A stretch of DNA of 64,000 nt from an uncultured Clostridia bacterium (GTDB lineage Bacteria; Bacillota; Clostridia; Monoglobales; Monoglobaceae), in contig CANQBQ010000002.1 of NCBI GenBank assembly GCA_947589045.1, positions 1 through 64,000 of the forward strand, read 5' to 3'. The translations under genes and the position numbers were made by a program. Below the pieces are notes generated by a model that searched no databases, was not told where the DNA came from, and was given only the letters and a program-made list of their open reading frames with translations. Positions 1-8,607 of this stretch are shown here, piece after piece. Numbering within the stretch: position 1 is the first letter of the stretch; every line of letters starts with the position of its first letter.

Positions 1-106
1 TATACCATAACACAAAAACGGAGTTTCCGTATATTCTTTTTTTCACTATTTGTAACACTTCTATTGTAAACCTACAGAATGGGCGTTTTATGCACTTTAA
101 AAAATA

Positions 107-135
107 TTGACACAGTCCAAAATATACTATATAAT
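107..135 (+). promoter_or_regulatory. Sigma-A promoter for the Hpt/hybrid kinase/tmk unit
   Basis: Perfect consensus: TTGACA at 107-112, 17-nt spacer, TATAAT at 130-135. Transcription would start near 142, about 100 nt ahead of the Hpt gene. Confidence 0.85.
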
Positions 136-140
136 AATTT

Positions 141-204
141 GGATATTAAGCATATAATATCCGACGCTTAAAATAAAGTTTTGCAAGCTGAGAATATTTA
201 AGCG
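141..204 (+). promoter_or_regulatory. Structured 5' leader of the Hpt transcript
   Basis: Two inverted repeats lie between the promoter and the Hpt start. GGATATT (141-147) pairs with AATATCC (156-162) right at the predicted RNA 5' end. CGCTTAAA (165-172) pairs with TTTAAGCG (197-204). No T-run follows, so these are not terminators. They match no riboswitch class I recognise and may only stabilise the 5' end. Confidence 0.4.
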
Positions 205-242
205 ATTATTTAAATTATTAAAAATGGAAAGGATTTAAAATT

Positions 243-593
243 ATGGTTCTTAAAGAGTGTTATGAGCGGCTCGGCGGCGACTACGACGGCGTTTTGTCGA
301 GAATGATGAGCGAGGCGACGGTGAAAAAATTTGCCGTTAAATTTTTGTCCGACAAAAGCTATGAGCTGCTTATATTGTCGCTGGAAAAATCCGACCTCAA
401 GGAAGCATTCAGAGCGGCGCACACGATAAAGGGAATATGCCAAAATCTTGGATTTAATATGCTGTTGGACTCGGTATCCCCTTTGACCGAGAGCCTCAGA
501 GACGCCGCCGCGCCTCCGCCCGAGGAGCTGGTGGACGCGGTAAAGCGCGACTACGAGAAAACGGTGTCGGCAATCAATATGCTTGACGACTGA
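243..593 (+). CDS. Hpt domain phosphotransfer protein
   Basis: A 116-residue stand-alone histidine phosphotransfer protein. Such proteins carry phosphate between receiver domains in multistep phosphorelays in the cytoplasm. The Hpt signature is visible as HTIKGICQNLG, with the phospho-accepting histidine at residue 60 in a helical context. The AAAGGAT-like ribosome site lies just upstream of the ATG. It is followed after about 40 nt by a hybrid histidine kinase with two receiver domains, so the natural inference is that this protein is the kinase's relay partner. It probably shares the strong promoter at 107-135. No DNA-binding output regulator is encoded nearby, so the end point of the relay is unknown. 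Family assignment is secure; partnership rests on adjacency. Confidence 0.85.
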   Translation: MVLKECYERLGGDYDGVLSRMMSEATVKKFAVKFLSDKSYELLILSLEKSDLKEAFRAAHTIKGICQNLGFNMLLDSVSPLTESLRDAAAPPPEELVDAVKRDYEKTVSAINMLDD

Positions 594-632
594 GACGGCA
601 GACGGCTGTAAAACGGCGAAAGGGTGGTTCTT

Positions 633-3197
633 TTGGAAGATTTTGAGGGCTCTAAGAAAAAGACGATGCGTTTTTTGACGGTCAGTCTTATTATCCTTAT
701 AATTATTTGCGTCGGCTCACTCTCGACGTTTGCGTGGGTCGTCAGCAAAAAGAACGAAAGCACGCTCAACAACGTGGGCGAGCTTTATATGCACGGAATG
801 AGTGAGAGAATATCCGACCATTTCGGAACTACGATAAGTCTTCGTATGGACCAGGTGGAGGCTATGGTGAGGAGCTTCCCGCCCGATGAGGTCGTATCGG
901 CGGAGAACACATACAGCGGTCTTGTCGAGCAGGCTAAAATATGCGAGTTCGGCTCTCTTGCGCTGTGCGACGATAACGGAAAATTTGAGGTGCTGTACGG
1001 CGACGCGCTCGAAATGATAGAGCCGATTTCGTTTTTCAACTCCTTAAACAACGGAGAGGAAAAGATTGGAGTCGCCCGAACTCAGGCGGGGGAAAAGGTT
1101 ATGATTTTGTGCGTACCCGCCAAGTACCCCATGCCGCAGGGCGGTACGTCCTCGGCTTTGGTGGCGTCGGTATCCGCGGATTACATAAGGCAAATACTCG
1201 CGCTTGACGCGACAGACCTTTTGACGTATTCCCACATCATAAGGCACGACGGAACCTATGTTATAAGAAGCGTTGACAGGGAAAAGGACAACTATTTTGA
1301 GAGAGCGCTGGAAAATCTTTCGGAATATGACGGAAAAACGCCTCAGATATATCTTGCCGAACTGCGTGCAAGTATGGAGGCGCACGAGGACTATTCCACC
1401 ATTATGATTATGGACAACGAGCGCAGGCATCTCTACTGCACGCCTTTGCCGTATACCGACTGGTATCTTATAACGGTTATGCCCTACGGTATGCTCGATG
1501 AAACGCTCAGCAGTCTGAGCGAGCAGGTGCTTATCTGCCTGTTTGTATCTTTGGGCGTGATACTGCTGGTGATTTCCATTATATTTGCGATGTACCTCAG
1601 AATGACGCAGAAGCAGATACGCGTGCTTGAGGACACCCGTCTCGAGGCGGTGCGCGCAAATAAGGCAAAGAGCGAGTTTTTGTCCAATATGAGCCACGAC
1701 ATACGAACTCCAATGAACGCCATAGTCGGTATGACGGCTATCGCTATGGCGAATATAGACAACAAGCCGCAGGTGCAGAACAGCCTGAAAAAGATTGCGG
1801 TTTCGGGCAAGCATCTGCTCGGACTTATAAACGATGTTCTCGATATGTCCAAGATAGAGAGCGGCAAGATGACATTGTCGCTCGAGCCGATTTCCCTGCG
1901 GGAGACGGTGGACAATATCGTAAGCATAATACAGCCGCAGATAAAATCCAAGTCGCAGAAGTTCGACGTGTTTATATACGACATAGAAAACGAGAACGTC
2001 TACTGCGACAGCGTTCGCTTAAATCAGGTGCTATTGAACCTGCTGTCGAACGCCATAAAATACACGCCCGAGGGCGGCAGTATATCTATGTCTCTGCGTG
2101 AGGAAAAGTCGCCCAAGGGAGACAACTTTGTGCGTATGAATATCTGCATTAAGGACAGCGGAATAGGTATGATCCCCGAATTTAAGGAGCAGATTTTCGA
2201 TTCGTTTACCCGAGAGGACAGAAAGCGCGTGCGAAAGACCGAGGGCTCGGGTCTGGGTATGGCGATAACCAAGTATATTGTTGACGCGATGGACGGAGAG
2301 ATAAGCGTTGAGAGCGAGAAGGGCGTCGGAAGTGAGTTCCGCGTCGTCATAGATTTGGAATGTGTGGACATATCCGAGGAGGAAATGGTGCTGCCGAACT
2401 GGAATATGCTCGTTGTGGACGATGACGAACAGCTACGCGACAGCGCGGCGGCGGCTCTTAGCTCAATCGGAATTAGCGCGGAGTGCGCTCCCGACGGCGA
2501 AAGCGCGATTGAGATGCTTAAGGAGAAGCACGGCAAGCCAAACGATTATCAGATAATTTTGCTTGACTGGAAGCTCCCCGGAATGGACGGTATCGAGACG
2601 GCGCGGGCGATACACAAACAGCTCGGCGACGACATACCGATTTTGCTCATATCCGCGTATGATTGGAGCGATATTGAGGACGAGGCGCGCGAGGCGGGCA
2701 TAAGCGGATTTATTCAGAAGCCGCTGTTTAAATCCACGCTGTATTTGGGCTTGAAAAAGTATGCCGGAGAAGAATTTGCCGACAACAGCAGTCCGAGCGA
2801 AAAGGTCTCACTCGACGGATTGAGAGTGCTTATCGCAGAGGACAACGAACTGAACTGGGAAATCGCTTCCGAACTGCTCAATTCACAACTCGGCGTGGAG
2901 ACCGAACTGGCGGAGAACGGTCAGATTTGCGTTGAAAAATTCAAAAATTCTCCCGTCGGATACTACGACGCGATACTTATGGACATCAGAATGCCTGTTA
3001 TGACGGGCTATGAGGCGACAGAAGCCATACGCGCGTCCGGCAGAGAGGACAGCGACGTGCTCATTGTGGCAATGACCGCAGACGTGTTCTCCGAGGACGT
3101 TGCAAAATGCTTAAAGTGCGGTATGAACGCTCACGTCGCAAAGCCGATAGACATAGATATGATAGGCAGAATTCTACAAAATCATCTTGGAAAATAA
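633..3197 (+). CDS. Membrane hybrid sensor histidine kinase, two receiver domains
   Basis: Residue numbers count from the GTG at 624. N-terminal membrane helix (about 16-40), extracellular sensor region of about 260 residues resembling Cache domains, second helix (about 300-325), then HisKA with SNMSHDIRTP (phospho-His 358) and a HATPase domain with an N-box near 470 and G-boxes DSGIGM and GSGLGMAITKYI. Two receiver domains follow, with phospho-acceptor Asp 648 (LLDWKLPGMDG) and Asp 787 (LMDIRMP). All catalytic motifs are intact. I prefer the TTG at 633 because AAGGGTGG (620-627) sits 5 nt before it, whereas the GTG at 624 lies inside that ribosome site. The Hpt gene lies upstream and tmk 23 nt downstream, so the three are probably co-transcribed. 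The ligand is unknown. Confidence 0.9.
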   Translation: MEDFEGSKKKTMRFLTVSLIILIIICVGSLSTFAWVVSKKNESTLNNVGELYMHGMSERISDHFGTTISLRMDQVEAMVRSFPPDEVVSAENTYSGLVEQAKICEFGSLALCDDNGKFEVLYGDALEMIEPISFFNSLNNGEEKIGVARTQAGEKVMILCVPAKYPMPQGGTSSALVASVSADYIRQILALDATDLLTYSHIIRHDGTYVIRSVDREKDNYFERALENLSEYDGKTPQIYLAELRASMEAHEDYSTIMIMDNERRHLYCTPLPYTDWYLITVMPYGMLDETLSSLSEQVLICLFVSLGVILLVISIIFAMYLRMTQKQIRVLEDTRLEAVRANKAKSEFLSNMSHDIRTPMNAIVGMTAIAMANIDNKPQVQNSLKKIAVSGKHLLGLINDVLDMSKIESGKMTLSLEPISLRETVDNIVSIIQPQIKSKSQKFDVFIYDIENENVYCDSVRLNQVLLNLLSNAIKYTPEGGSISMSLREEKSPKGDNFVRMNICIKDSGIGMIPEFKEQIFDSFTREDRKRVRKTEGSGLGMAITKYIVDAMDGEISVESEKGVGSEFRVVIDLECVDISEEEMVLPNWNMLVVDDDEQLRDSAAAALSSIGISAECAPDGESAIEMLKEKHGKPNDYQIILLDWKLPGMDGIETARAIHKQLGDDIPILLISAYDWSDIEDEAREAGISGFIQKPLFKSTLYLGLKKYAGEEFADNSSPSEKVSLDGLRVLIAEDNELNWEIASELLNSQLGVETELAENGQICVEKFKNSPVGYYDAILMDIRMPVMTGYEATEAIRASGREDSDVLIVAMTADVFSEDVAKCLKCGMNAHVAKPIDIDMIGRILQNHLGK

Positions 3198-3220
3198 TTT
3201 GTAAAAAGAGGAAATCATAG

Positions 3221-3847
3221 ATGCAAAAGGGCAAATTTATAGTTTTTGAGGGAATTGACGGCAGCGGGAAAAGTACGCAGATACGGCTCTTGCACCGCAG
3301 ACTTACCGACGCGGGCATTCGCTGTGTCGAAACCTTTGAGCCGTCGGGCGGTCCCGTCGGGGCGCTCGTCAATCAGATTATGACCAAGCGTATGCGTGCG
3401 GACGAGAGAGTGACGGCTTCGCTTTTCGCGGCAGACCGCCTTGACCATATTTTAAACGAGCAGGACGGACTTTTAAAGGTGATAGAGAGCGGAATAACGG
3501 TTCTGAGCGACAGATACTATTTTTCGTCTTACGCTTATAACGGGGTTTCGCTTCCCATGGAATGGATAATAGAGCTTAACGCACAGTGCGCGGAGCTTTT
3601 GCGTCCCGACCTGAATGTCTTTATCGACATAGACCCCGAAAAGACGCTTAAACGCATAGAGAACGACCGTGTCTCAAAGGAGCTTTACGAGACATACGAA
3701 CGGCTTTCAAAGGTGCGCGAGAACTACTTTTCGGCATTTTCCCGGTTTGAGGGAAAGGAGAATGTCACGGTGGTGGACGGCGACCGTCCTCCCGAGCTGA
3801 TTGCCGACGAGATTTGGGAAAAGGTCAGGGGCTGTTTTAATATTTGA
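3221..3847 (+). CDS. tmk: Thymidylate kinase
   Basis: Phosphorylates dTMP to dTDP with ATP, an essential step in dTTP supply. The 208-residue length is normal for the family. The P-loop GIDGSGKST is at residues 11-19, a DRYYFSSYAYNG segment corresponds to the substrate-binding DRY motif, and FIDIDPE follows the nucleotide-binding core. A GAGGAAA ribosome site precedes the ATG. It follows the hybrid kinase after 23 nt and is probably read from the same transcript. In many Firmicutes tmk lies near holB and the yabA region; here it precedes yicC. The stop codon overlaps the -35 of the next promoter. Confidence 0.95.
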   Translation: MQKGKFIVFEGIDGSGKSTQIRLLHRRLTDAGIRCVETFEPSGGPVGALVNQIMTKRMRADERVTASLFAADRLDHILNEQDGLLKVIESGITVLSDRYYFSSYAYNGVSLPMEWIIELNAQCAELLRPDLNVFIDIDPEKTLKRIENDRVSKELYETYERLSKVRENYFSAFSRFEGKENVTVVDGDRPPELIADEIWEKVRGCFNI

Positions 3848-3872
3848 TTTTTTGGAAAAAGTATGTTAAAAT
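3844..3872 (+). promoter_or_regulatory. Extended -10 promoter for yicC-remA-gmk-rpoZ-coaBC
   Basis: TTGATT at 3844-3849, 17-nt spacer, TAAAAT at 3867-3872 preceded by TGT (extended -10). It overlaps the tmk stop codon. Confidence 0.7.
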
Positions 3873-3901
3873 AAAGTATTGATATGTTGCGAGGTGTTGT
3901 T

Positions 3902-4777
3902 ATGTTAAAAAGTATGACGGGTTTCGGTATGGCGGAGCGTCTTATAGACGGCGTTAATATAAAAATTCAGATAAAATCGGTCAACCACCGATACTTTGAC
4001 TGCTCGGTGAAAACGCCGAGATATTATATGTTTTTGGAAGATAAAATACGCTCGCTTGCGGCGGGCTGTATATCCCGCGGCAAGGTCGAAATTTACGTGT
4101 CACTCGAGCAAAAGGAGCAGGACGACCGCGAAATAAGGCTCAACACGCCTGTGGCACAGGGTTACATAAACGCGCTCCGTGAGCTTGAGCCTCTCGGAGT
4201 CGAGAACGACATAACCGCGTCGGCTCTCGCGCGTTTTAACGATATTTTTAAGATTGAATATAAGGACATTGACGAGGACGCGGTTTTTGCGAATGTAAAG
4301 TCCGTATTCGAGGACGCGGCGGCGGAGTTCCTCAATATGCGAGCCTCGGAGGGTGAAAGGCTTAAAACCGCGCTTTGCGGCAGCTTGGAACGGGTTTTGG
4401 AGCTTGTCTCGGAGGTTGAGCGCCGCTCGCCCGAGAGCGTCAGGGAGCATCGCGAAAAGCTCGAAGCCCGTATGAAGGAGCTTTTGGACGGCGTGGATGT
4501 TGACGAGACGAGGCTCCTCACAGAGACGGCGATTTTTGCCGACAAGGTTTGCGTTGACGAAGAAACCGTGCGTTTGAAAAGCCACGTCAAGGAATTTGCA
4601 ACGGCTCTCGAAAATGATGCGCCGGTGGGTAAAAAGCTCGATTTTATCGTGCAGGAGATGAACCGTGAGGCAAACACGATAGGCTCCAAGGCGAACGACT
4701 TTGAGAACGCGAAGTATGTTGTGGAGCTGAAATCCGAAATAGAAAAAATCAGAGAGCAGATACAGAATATAGAGTAG
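3902..4777 (+). CDS. yicC: YicC family endoribonuclease
   Basis: About 291 residues. The family hallmark MLKSMTGFG is at the N terminus, and the conserved C-terminal segment ([20 protein letters not shown]) is complete. YicC-type proteins are RNases; in E. coli YicC promotes turnover of the RyhB small RNA. The start at 3902 was chosen because it gives the canonical family N terminus and has GCGAGGTG a few bases upstream; an ATG at 3884 would overlap that ribosome site. First gene of a conserved Firmicute cluster with remA, gmk, rpoZ and coaBC. The window also encodes Hfq, so an RNA-based regulatory role is plausible, though untested here. Confidence 0.92.
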   Translation: MLKSMTGFGMAERLIDGVNIKIQIKSVNHRYFDCSVKTPRYYMFLEDKIRSLAAGCISRGKVEIYVSLEQKEQDDREIRLNTPVAQGYINALRELEPLGVENDITASALARFNDIFKIEYKDIDEDAVFANVKSVFEDAAAEFLNMRASEGERLKTALCGSLERVLELVSEVERRSPESVREHREKLEARMKELLDGVDVDETRLLTETAIFADKVCVDEETVRLKSHVKEFATALENDAPVGKKLDFIVQEMNREANTIGSKANDFENAKYVVELKSEIEKIREQIQNIE

Positions 4778-4800
4778 GCATACGAGAGGACGGAGATAGT

Positions 4801-5085
4801 ATGAAGCTGATAAATATAGGCTTTGGAAACATCGTTTCGGGCGACCGCGTGGTTGCGATAGTCAGCCCCGAATCCGCGCCCATAAAGCGTATAGTTCAGG
4901 AGGCGCGGGACAAGGGACTTTTGATTGACGCCTCGTGCGGCAGGCGCACCCGTGCGGTCATAATAACCGACAGCGACCACGTAATTCTTTCGGCGATACA
5001 GACCGAGACCATCGCGGGTCGTGCGGGAGCGAAGCAGGATACGGCTCTGTCCGAGGAAGAGGTTGCGGGCGATGAAGGAAAATAG
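4801..5085 (+). CDS. remA: RemA/DUF370 family DNA-binding regulator
   Basis: A 94-residue protein opening with [20 protein letters not shown] and containing [15 protein letters not shown] and [19 protein letters not shown], the RemA/DUF370 signature. In Bacillus subtilis RemA activates extracellular-matrix and osmoprotection genes by binding repeated DNA sites as a ring-shaped oligomer. Its place between yicC and gmk is typical of Firmicutes. Its 3' end overlaps the gmk start by 14 nt, implying translational coupling. Whether it controls matrix genes here cannot be told from the sequence. Confidence 0.92.
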   Translation: MKLINIGFGNIVSGDRVVAIVSPESAPIKRIVQEARDKGLLIDASCGRRTRAVIITDSDHVILSAIQTETIAGRAGAKQDTALSEEEVAGDEGK

Positions 5086-5674
5086 AGTTTCTGAAAACAA
5101 AGGACTTTTGATTGTAATTTCGGGCCCCTCCGGGGTCGGGAAGGGAACTATCTGCAAACGCCTTTTGGAGCGCAACGACGGGCTTTCGGTGTCGGTCTCG
5201 GCGACCACGAGAGCACCGCGGGAAGAGGATACCGACGGCGTGACCTACTTTTTCAAAACGGTAGATGAGTTTAAGGCTATGATAGAAAAGGGCGAGTTTT
5301 TCGAGTGGGCGGTATATAACGGAAATTATTACGGTACGCCCGCGCCGCCGGTTCTGGAAAGTCTTGAAAACGGCAAGGACATTATTCTTGAGATAGATGT
5401 GCAGGGAGCACTGAATGTAAAGCCGCGTTTTCCGCAGGGCGTTTACGTGTTTGTCGCGCCGCCTGACAGGGAGACTCTGCACGAGCGTCTTAAAGGGCGC
5501 GGCAGCGAGAGCGCGGAGCAAATTTCAAAGCGTATTGCCGCCGCCGACGGCGAAATGGCTAAGCGTTTTGAATACGATTATATAGTGGTAAATGACAGCT
5601 TGGACAACGCGGTAGCGGACGTTGAGGCGATAATCCGCGCGGAAAAGCTGAAATCCGAGCGCAAAGCAAAATAA
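5072..5674 (+). CDS. gmk: Guanylate kinase
   Basis: Converts GMP to GDP using ATP. A 200-residue protein with P-loop GPSGVGKGT near residue 14 and the GMP-binding region [20 protein letters not shown], followed by [17 protein letters not shown] place the start at ATG 5072 ([11 protein letters not shown]) because it gives the usual family N terminus and has GAGGT about 8 nt upstream inside remA. A longer in-frame start at 5021 adds an arginine-rich tail with no family counterpart. Overlaps remA by 14 nt. Confidence 0.95.
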   Translation: MKENRVSENKGLLIVISGPSGVGKGTICKRLLERNDGLSVSVSATTRAPREEDTDGVTYFFKTVDEFKAMIEKGEFFEWAVYNGNYYGTPAPPVLESLENGKDIILEIDVQGALNVKPRFPQGVYVFVAPPDRETLHERLKGRGSESAEQISKRIAAADGEMAKRFEYDYIVVNDSLDNAVADVEAIIRAEKLKSERKAK

Positions 5675-5727
5675 AAAACAAAAATTAAAACCATATTGTC
5701 AAATAAATTTAAGGAGAGTGTATAAAT

Positions 5728-5940
5728 ATGATGATCAATCCGCCAATTCAGGAGTTGGTTAATAAGACGGGGAACCGCTATGTCCTTGTTATTGAAGCGG
5801 CAAAGCGCGCAAGACAGCTTGCGGACGGGGAAACTCCGCTTTGCGACGTTGACTCGAACAAGGATGTAACCCGTGCGGTGCAGGAAATTTATCAGGACAA
5901 AATAAGCTACGTTGACTTTTCGGACGGCAAGAATGAATGA
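5728..5940 (+). CDS. rpoZ: DNA-directed RNA polymerase omega subunit
   Basis: A 70-residue omega subunit that helps RNA polymerase assembly. It shows the family core: INPPIQELV at the start, then NRYVLVIEAAKRARQL, matching the conserved helix that contacts the beta' subunit, with KDVTRAVQEI near the end. Two adjacent ATG codons (5728, 5731) are possible starts; AAGGAG lies upstream. Its place between gmk and coaBC is standard for Firmicutes, which supports the call for so short a protein. Confidence 0.9.
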   Translation: MMINPPIQELVNKTGNRYVLVIEAAKRARQLADGETPLCDVDSNKDVTRAVQEIYQDKISYVDFSDGKNE

Positions 5941-5948
5941 GGTAAAAT

Positions 5949-7142
5949 ATGCTTGAAGGTAAGACAATAGTTCTCGGCGTGAGCGGCGGCATCGCGGCGT
6001 ACCGTGCGCTGGAGCTTACTTCTATGCTCAAAAAACGCGGAGCGGCGGTCAAGGTCATTATGACAAAGTCCGCCGCCGAGTTCGTTTCGCCCCTGAGCTT
6101 TCGCACTCTTTCGCAAAATCCGGTCGCGTTGGATATGTTTGCGGAAACCGACTGCTGGGAGGTTGAGCATATATCTCTCGCAAAGGCGGCGGACGTTTTT
6201 GCGATAGTTCCGGCGACGGCGAATGTAATCGGGAAAATAGCAAACGGCATCGCGGACGATATGCTCTCCACGGTCGCTATGGCTACCCGCGCGCCTATGG
6301 TTATAGCTCCCGCCATGAACACGGGTATGTTTGAAAACGAGGCGGTTCAAAAGAATATCGAAACGCTTATGTCGCGCGGCGCGGAAATAGTAATGCCCGC
6401 GAGCGGCAGACTTGCCTGCGGAGACGTGGGTCGCGGCAGACTTGAAAATCTGGATGTTATCTTGGATGCTGTTTCGGGCGCGCTTCGCAAAAAGGATATG
6501 ACGGGAATACGTGTGCTCGTGACGGCGGGCGCGACCCGTGAGGCAATAGACCCCGTGAGGTATATAACCAACCACTCGACGGGGAAAATGGGATACGCTC
6601 TCGCACAGGCGGCGCGTCATAGGGGCGCGGAGGTCACTCTCGTGTCGGGTATGACCAACCTCACTCCGCCCTACGGCGTGAAAACCGTGGATGTCGTTTC
6701 GGCTCTCGATATGTACCATACGTCGCTTAAACACGCGGAGAATTCGGATATAATCATTTCGGCGGCGGCGGTGGCGGATTTCAGACCGATTGAGGTCGCG
6801 GAAAACAAGATAAAAAAGGACGGACGCACGTCGATTGAAATAGAGCTTACCGAAAATCCCGACATAATTTCGGAAATACGCAAGACGTACCCCGAAAAGT
6901 TTGTCGCGGGGTTTTGTATGGAAACCGAAAACCTGATTGAAAATGCGAGAGATAAAATGGAGAAGAAGGGGCTTGATTTAATTGCCGCAAACTCTCTGTG
7001 CGAGGAGGGTGCGGGATTTGGAACGGATACCAACCGCGTCACCGTATTCACGAACGAAGGTGAGCCGGTGCTGGCGGGCGGAAGCAAGTATGAGGTTGCG
7101 GACGTCATTCTCGACATTTGCACCGCAAATTTAAAGAAATAA
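5949..7142 (+). CDS. coaBC: Bifunctional phosphopantothenoylcysteine decarboxylase/synthetase
   Basis: Two steps of coenzyme A synthesis in one 397-residue polypeptide. The N-terminal CoaC flavoprotein domain (about 1-180) has LGVSGGIAAYRALEL, the PAMNTGMF motif and the substrate-loop cysteine in GRLACGDVGRGRL. The C-terminal CoaB domain (about 185-397) has TAGATREAIDPVRYITNHSTG and AAAVADFRP, typical of the CTP-dependent synthetase. Length and domain order are normal. It starts 8 nt after rpoZ and ends the operon at a strong terminator. Confidence 0.96.
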   Translation: MLEGKTIVLGVSGGIAAYRALELTSMLKKRGAAVKVIMTKSAAEFVSPLSFRTLSQNPVALDMFAETDCWEVEHISLAKAADVFAIVPATANVIGKIANGIADDMLSTVAMATRAPMVIAPAMNTGMFENEAVQKNIETLMSRGAEIVMPASGRLACGDVGRGRLENLDVILDAVSGALRKKDMTGIRVLVTAGATREAIDPVRYITNHSTGKMGYALAQAARHRGAEVTLVSGMTNLTPPYGVKTVDVVSALDMYHTSLKHAENSDIIISAAAVADFRPIEVAENKIKKDGRTSIEIELTENPDIISEIRKTYPEKFVAGFCMETENLIENARDKMEKKGLDLIAANSLCEEGAGFGTDTNRVTVFTNEGEPVLAGGSKYEVADVILDICTANLKK

Positions 7143-7150
7143 AATAAGAA

Positions 7151-7199
7151 AAAAAGCAACAGGCGAGGCGTTATATAACACCTTGCCTGTTGCTTTTTT
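7151..7199. terminator. Bidirectional Rho-independent terminator
   Basis: AAAAAGCAACAGGC pairs with GCCTGTTGCTTTTT across an imperfect inner stem. It sits between coaBC (+) and the convergent zinc-ribbon gene (-), with an A-run on the left and T-run on the right, so it can serve both. Confidence 0.85.
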
Positions 7200-7238
7200 G
7201 ATTGCGTGAATATGACGTTTGCGGTGACTTTGTATATG

Positions 7239-8117
7239 CTACTCGCCTAAAAGTATTTGAGTTTTCTTATATATAATCATGGCTTCCGAGTCTGCATTGC
7301 CAAAATCACTTGTATAACTGTTCAAACTTCCTGTGGGGTTTATAGCCAAATTGGTAAATTCAACGTAAGTCTCGTAATATTCGCACAAACTGTCATAAGC
7401 GTCTCTATATTCATCGGGCGGATTATTCAGTTTCTTCATTACATTATCAACCGAATTTTGATTTTCTTTTATATCATCAATTTGTTTTTGAAAATCCTCA
7501 TCCGAAAATAAATTATTCAACGCCTCATTAAAATCGGACGTACCTGTTAAATACTTTGCCGTTTCCGCATTATAATTTTCTTCATAAATCGCATCATGCC
7601 AAACCCCGACTATGAGATTGCCTGCTTTCTCTGCTTTGGCGGTACCGGACAACATTAACGAAAGCACTTTTTTCATATTTCCATTGTAGGCTTTCACATA
7701 TTCTTCTTGCCGTTTTTCTTCTTGTTGTTTAGCATATTCTTCTTGTCGCTTTTCTTCTTGCTTGTTATGATAAATACTTGCGCCCAATATAATACCCGAA
7801 ATAAGGATTATGCACCCGAATATCGAAATCCAAAAAGACTTTTTCTTAAATAAAGGAATATTTGTTTTGGTAGGTTCAGCTTGTTGCGGAGACTTTATCT
7901 CTTTGACCTCTTCGTCGGATATATGAACAGGTCGTCCGCAATTCGGACATATGTCGACCCCCTCAGAGAGTTCATTCCCGCAATCTTTGCATATGTTTTT
8001 CCGAACTTCCGGCGCACTGTCCGTCTCGGGCTTCAATAGCTGAAATCCGCATTGAGGACAAGCCGACGCCTTATCACTAACTTCTTTCCCGCACGACGGA
8101 CAATTTATAAGTGCCAT
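7239..8117 (-). CDS. Double zinc-ribbon membrane protein of unknown function
   Basis: A 292-residue protein. Two N-terminal zinc ribbons are visible: CPSCG with CPQCG (residues about 7-24) and CKDCG with CPNCG (about 43-60). A hydrophobic helix of about 20 residues (KKSFWISIFGCIILISGIIL region, about 92-115) follows, then a charged coiled coil with repeated QEEKRQEEY units, then a C-terminal domain of about 150 residues that I do not recognise. The predicted arrangement is ribbons inside the cell and a C-terminal domain outside, or the reverse. It stands alone between two terminators, with its own consensus promoter. Such zinc-ribbon/TM proteins are common in clostridia but lack an assigned job. 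Confidence 0.8.
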   Translation of the reverse strand: MALINCPSCGKEVSDKASACPQCGFQLLKPETDSAPEVRKNICKDCGNELSEGVDICPNCGRPVHISDEEVKEIKSPQQAEPTKTNIPLFKKKSFWISIFGCIILISGIILGASIYHNKQEEKRQEEYAKQQEEKRQEEYVKAYNGNMKKVLSLMLSGTAKAEKAGNLIVGVWHDAIYEENYNAETAKYLTGTSDFNEALNNLFSDEDFQKQIDDIKENQNSVDNVMKKLNNPPDEYRDAYDSLCEYYETYVEFTNLAINPTGSLNSYTSDFGNADSEAMIIYKKTQILLGE

Positions 8118-8157
8118 GATACAGGTCTTCCTTCGTAATAAATTTTCTATAAATCAC

Positions 8158-8186
8158 ATTATAATAAAATCATAATAATTTGTCAA
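8158..8186 (-). promoter_or_regulatory. Sigma-A promoter of the zinc-ribbon gene
   Basis: On the minus strand, TTGACA (complement of 8181-8186), 17-nt spacer, TATAAT (complement of 8158-8163): a perfect consensus. It gives a leader of about 35 nt. Confidence 0.85.
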
Positions 8187-8251
8187 TATTTGCCTCATTT
8201 TCAAAAATAAAGTTTGCCGTGCAATCAGACCGAAAAGCGAAGCAGTAATTT

Positions 8252-8293
8252 TTTGTAAAAAAATCGCGGCGAGCCCAAAAGGACTTGCCGCGA
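8252..8293 (-). terminator. Terminator downstream of tRNA-Asn
   Basis: On the minus strand a GC-rich stem (TCGCGGC with GCCGCGA, 8264-8293) is followed by a run of T (8257-8263). It begins directly after the tRNA 3' CCA. Confidence 0.85.
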
Positions 8294-8295
8294 CG

Positions 8296-8371
8296 TGGCT
8301 CCCCAAGTTGGACTCGAACCAACGACCCTGCGGTTAACAGCCGCATGCTCTACCGACTGAGCTATTGAGGA
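8296..8371 (-). tRNA. tRNA-Asn (GUU)
   Basis: A full 76-nt cloverleaf can be drawn. The acceptor stem is TCCTCAA with TTGGGGA (one G-U pair), with discriminator G and encoded CCA. The D-arm holds AGCTCAGTCGGTAGAGC, the anticodon loop CTGTTAA (anticodon complement at 8336-8338), and the T-arm GGTTCGAGTCC. A consensus promoter lies upstream and a terminator directly downstream, so it is a single-gene unit. Confidence 0.97.
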
Positions 8372-8390
8372 ATATTTTCAAAACAATATT

Positions 8391-8418
8391 ATTATAGCAC
8401 CTTTTTTGAAATTGTCAA
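8391..8418 (-). promoter_or_regulatory. Promoter of tRNA-Asn
   Basis: Minus strand TTGACA (complement of 8413-8418), 16-nt spacer, TATAAT (complement of 8391-8396), with TGC before the -10. Confidence 0.85.
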
Positions 8419-8552
8419 CATTTTTTTGAAACTTTTTTTGCGGGAACTTCAACTTCGGATTTACGCGCTCATAAAAATTTCTCTTAAACATATATTTTTT
8501 AACGGTTTAAATTGTGTCAATAATGTGTCAACAAAATGTAATATTAAATTTA

Positions 8553-8581
8553 TTGACAATGTACGACAAAAGAGATAAAAT
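8553..8581 (+). promoter_or_regulatory. Sigma-A promoter of glmS
   Basis: TTGACA at 8553-8558, 17-nt spacer, TAAAAT at 8576-8581. The implied leader is only about 20 nt, which leaves no room for a glmS ribozyme. Confidence 0.85.
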
Positions 8582-8607
8582 ATTCTTAATTCTAAGGAGG
8601 GTTTATT

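Noticed and set aside
1-60. Terminator of a gene upstream of the window (CGGA/TCCG stem with T-run).
   Set aside because: The stem is only 4 bp and the gene it would end is outside the window, so it cannot be supported.
8372-8607. glmS ribozyme upstream of glmS.
   Set aside because: No ribozyme core was seen and the consensus promoter leaves a leader of only about 20 nt.
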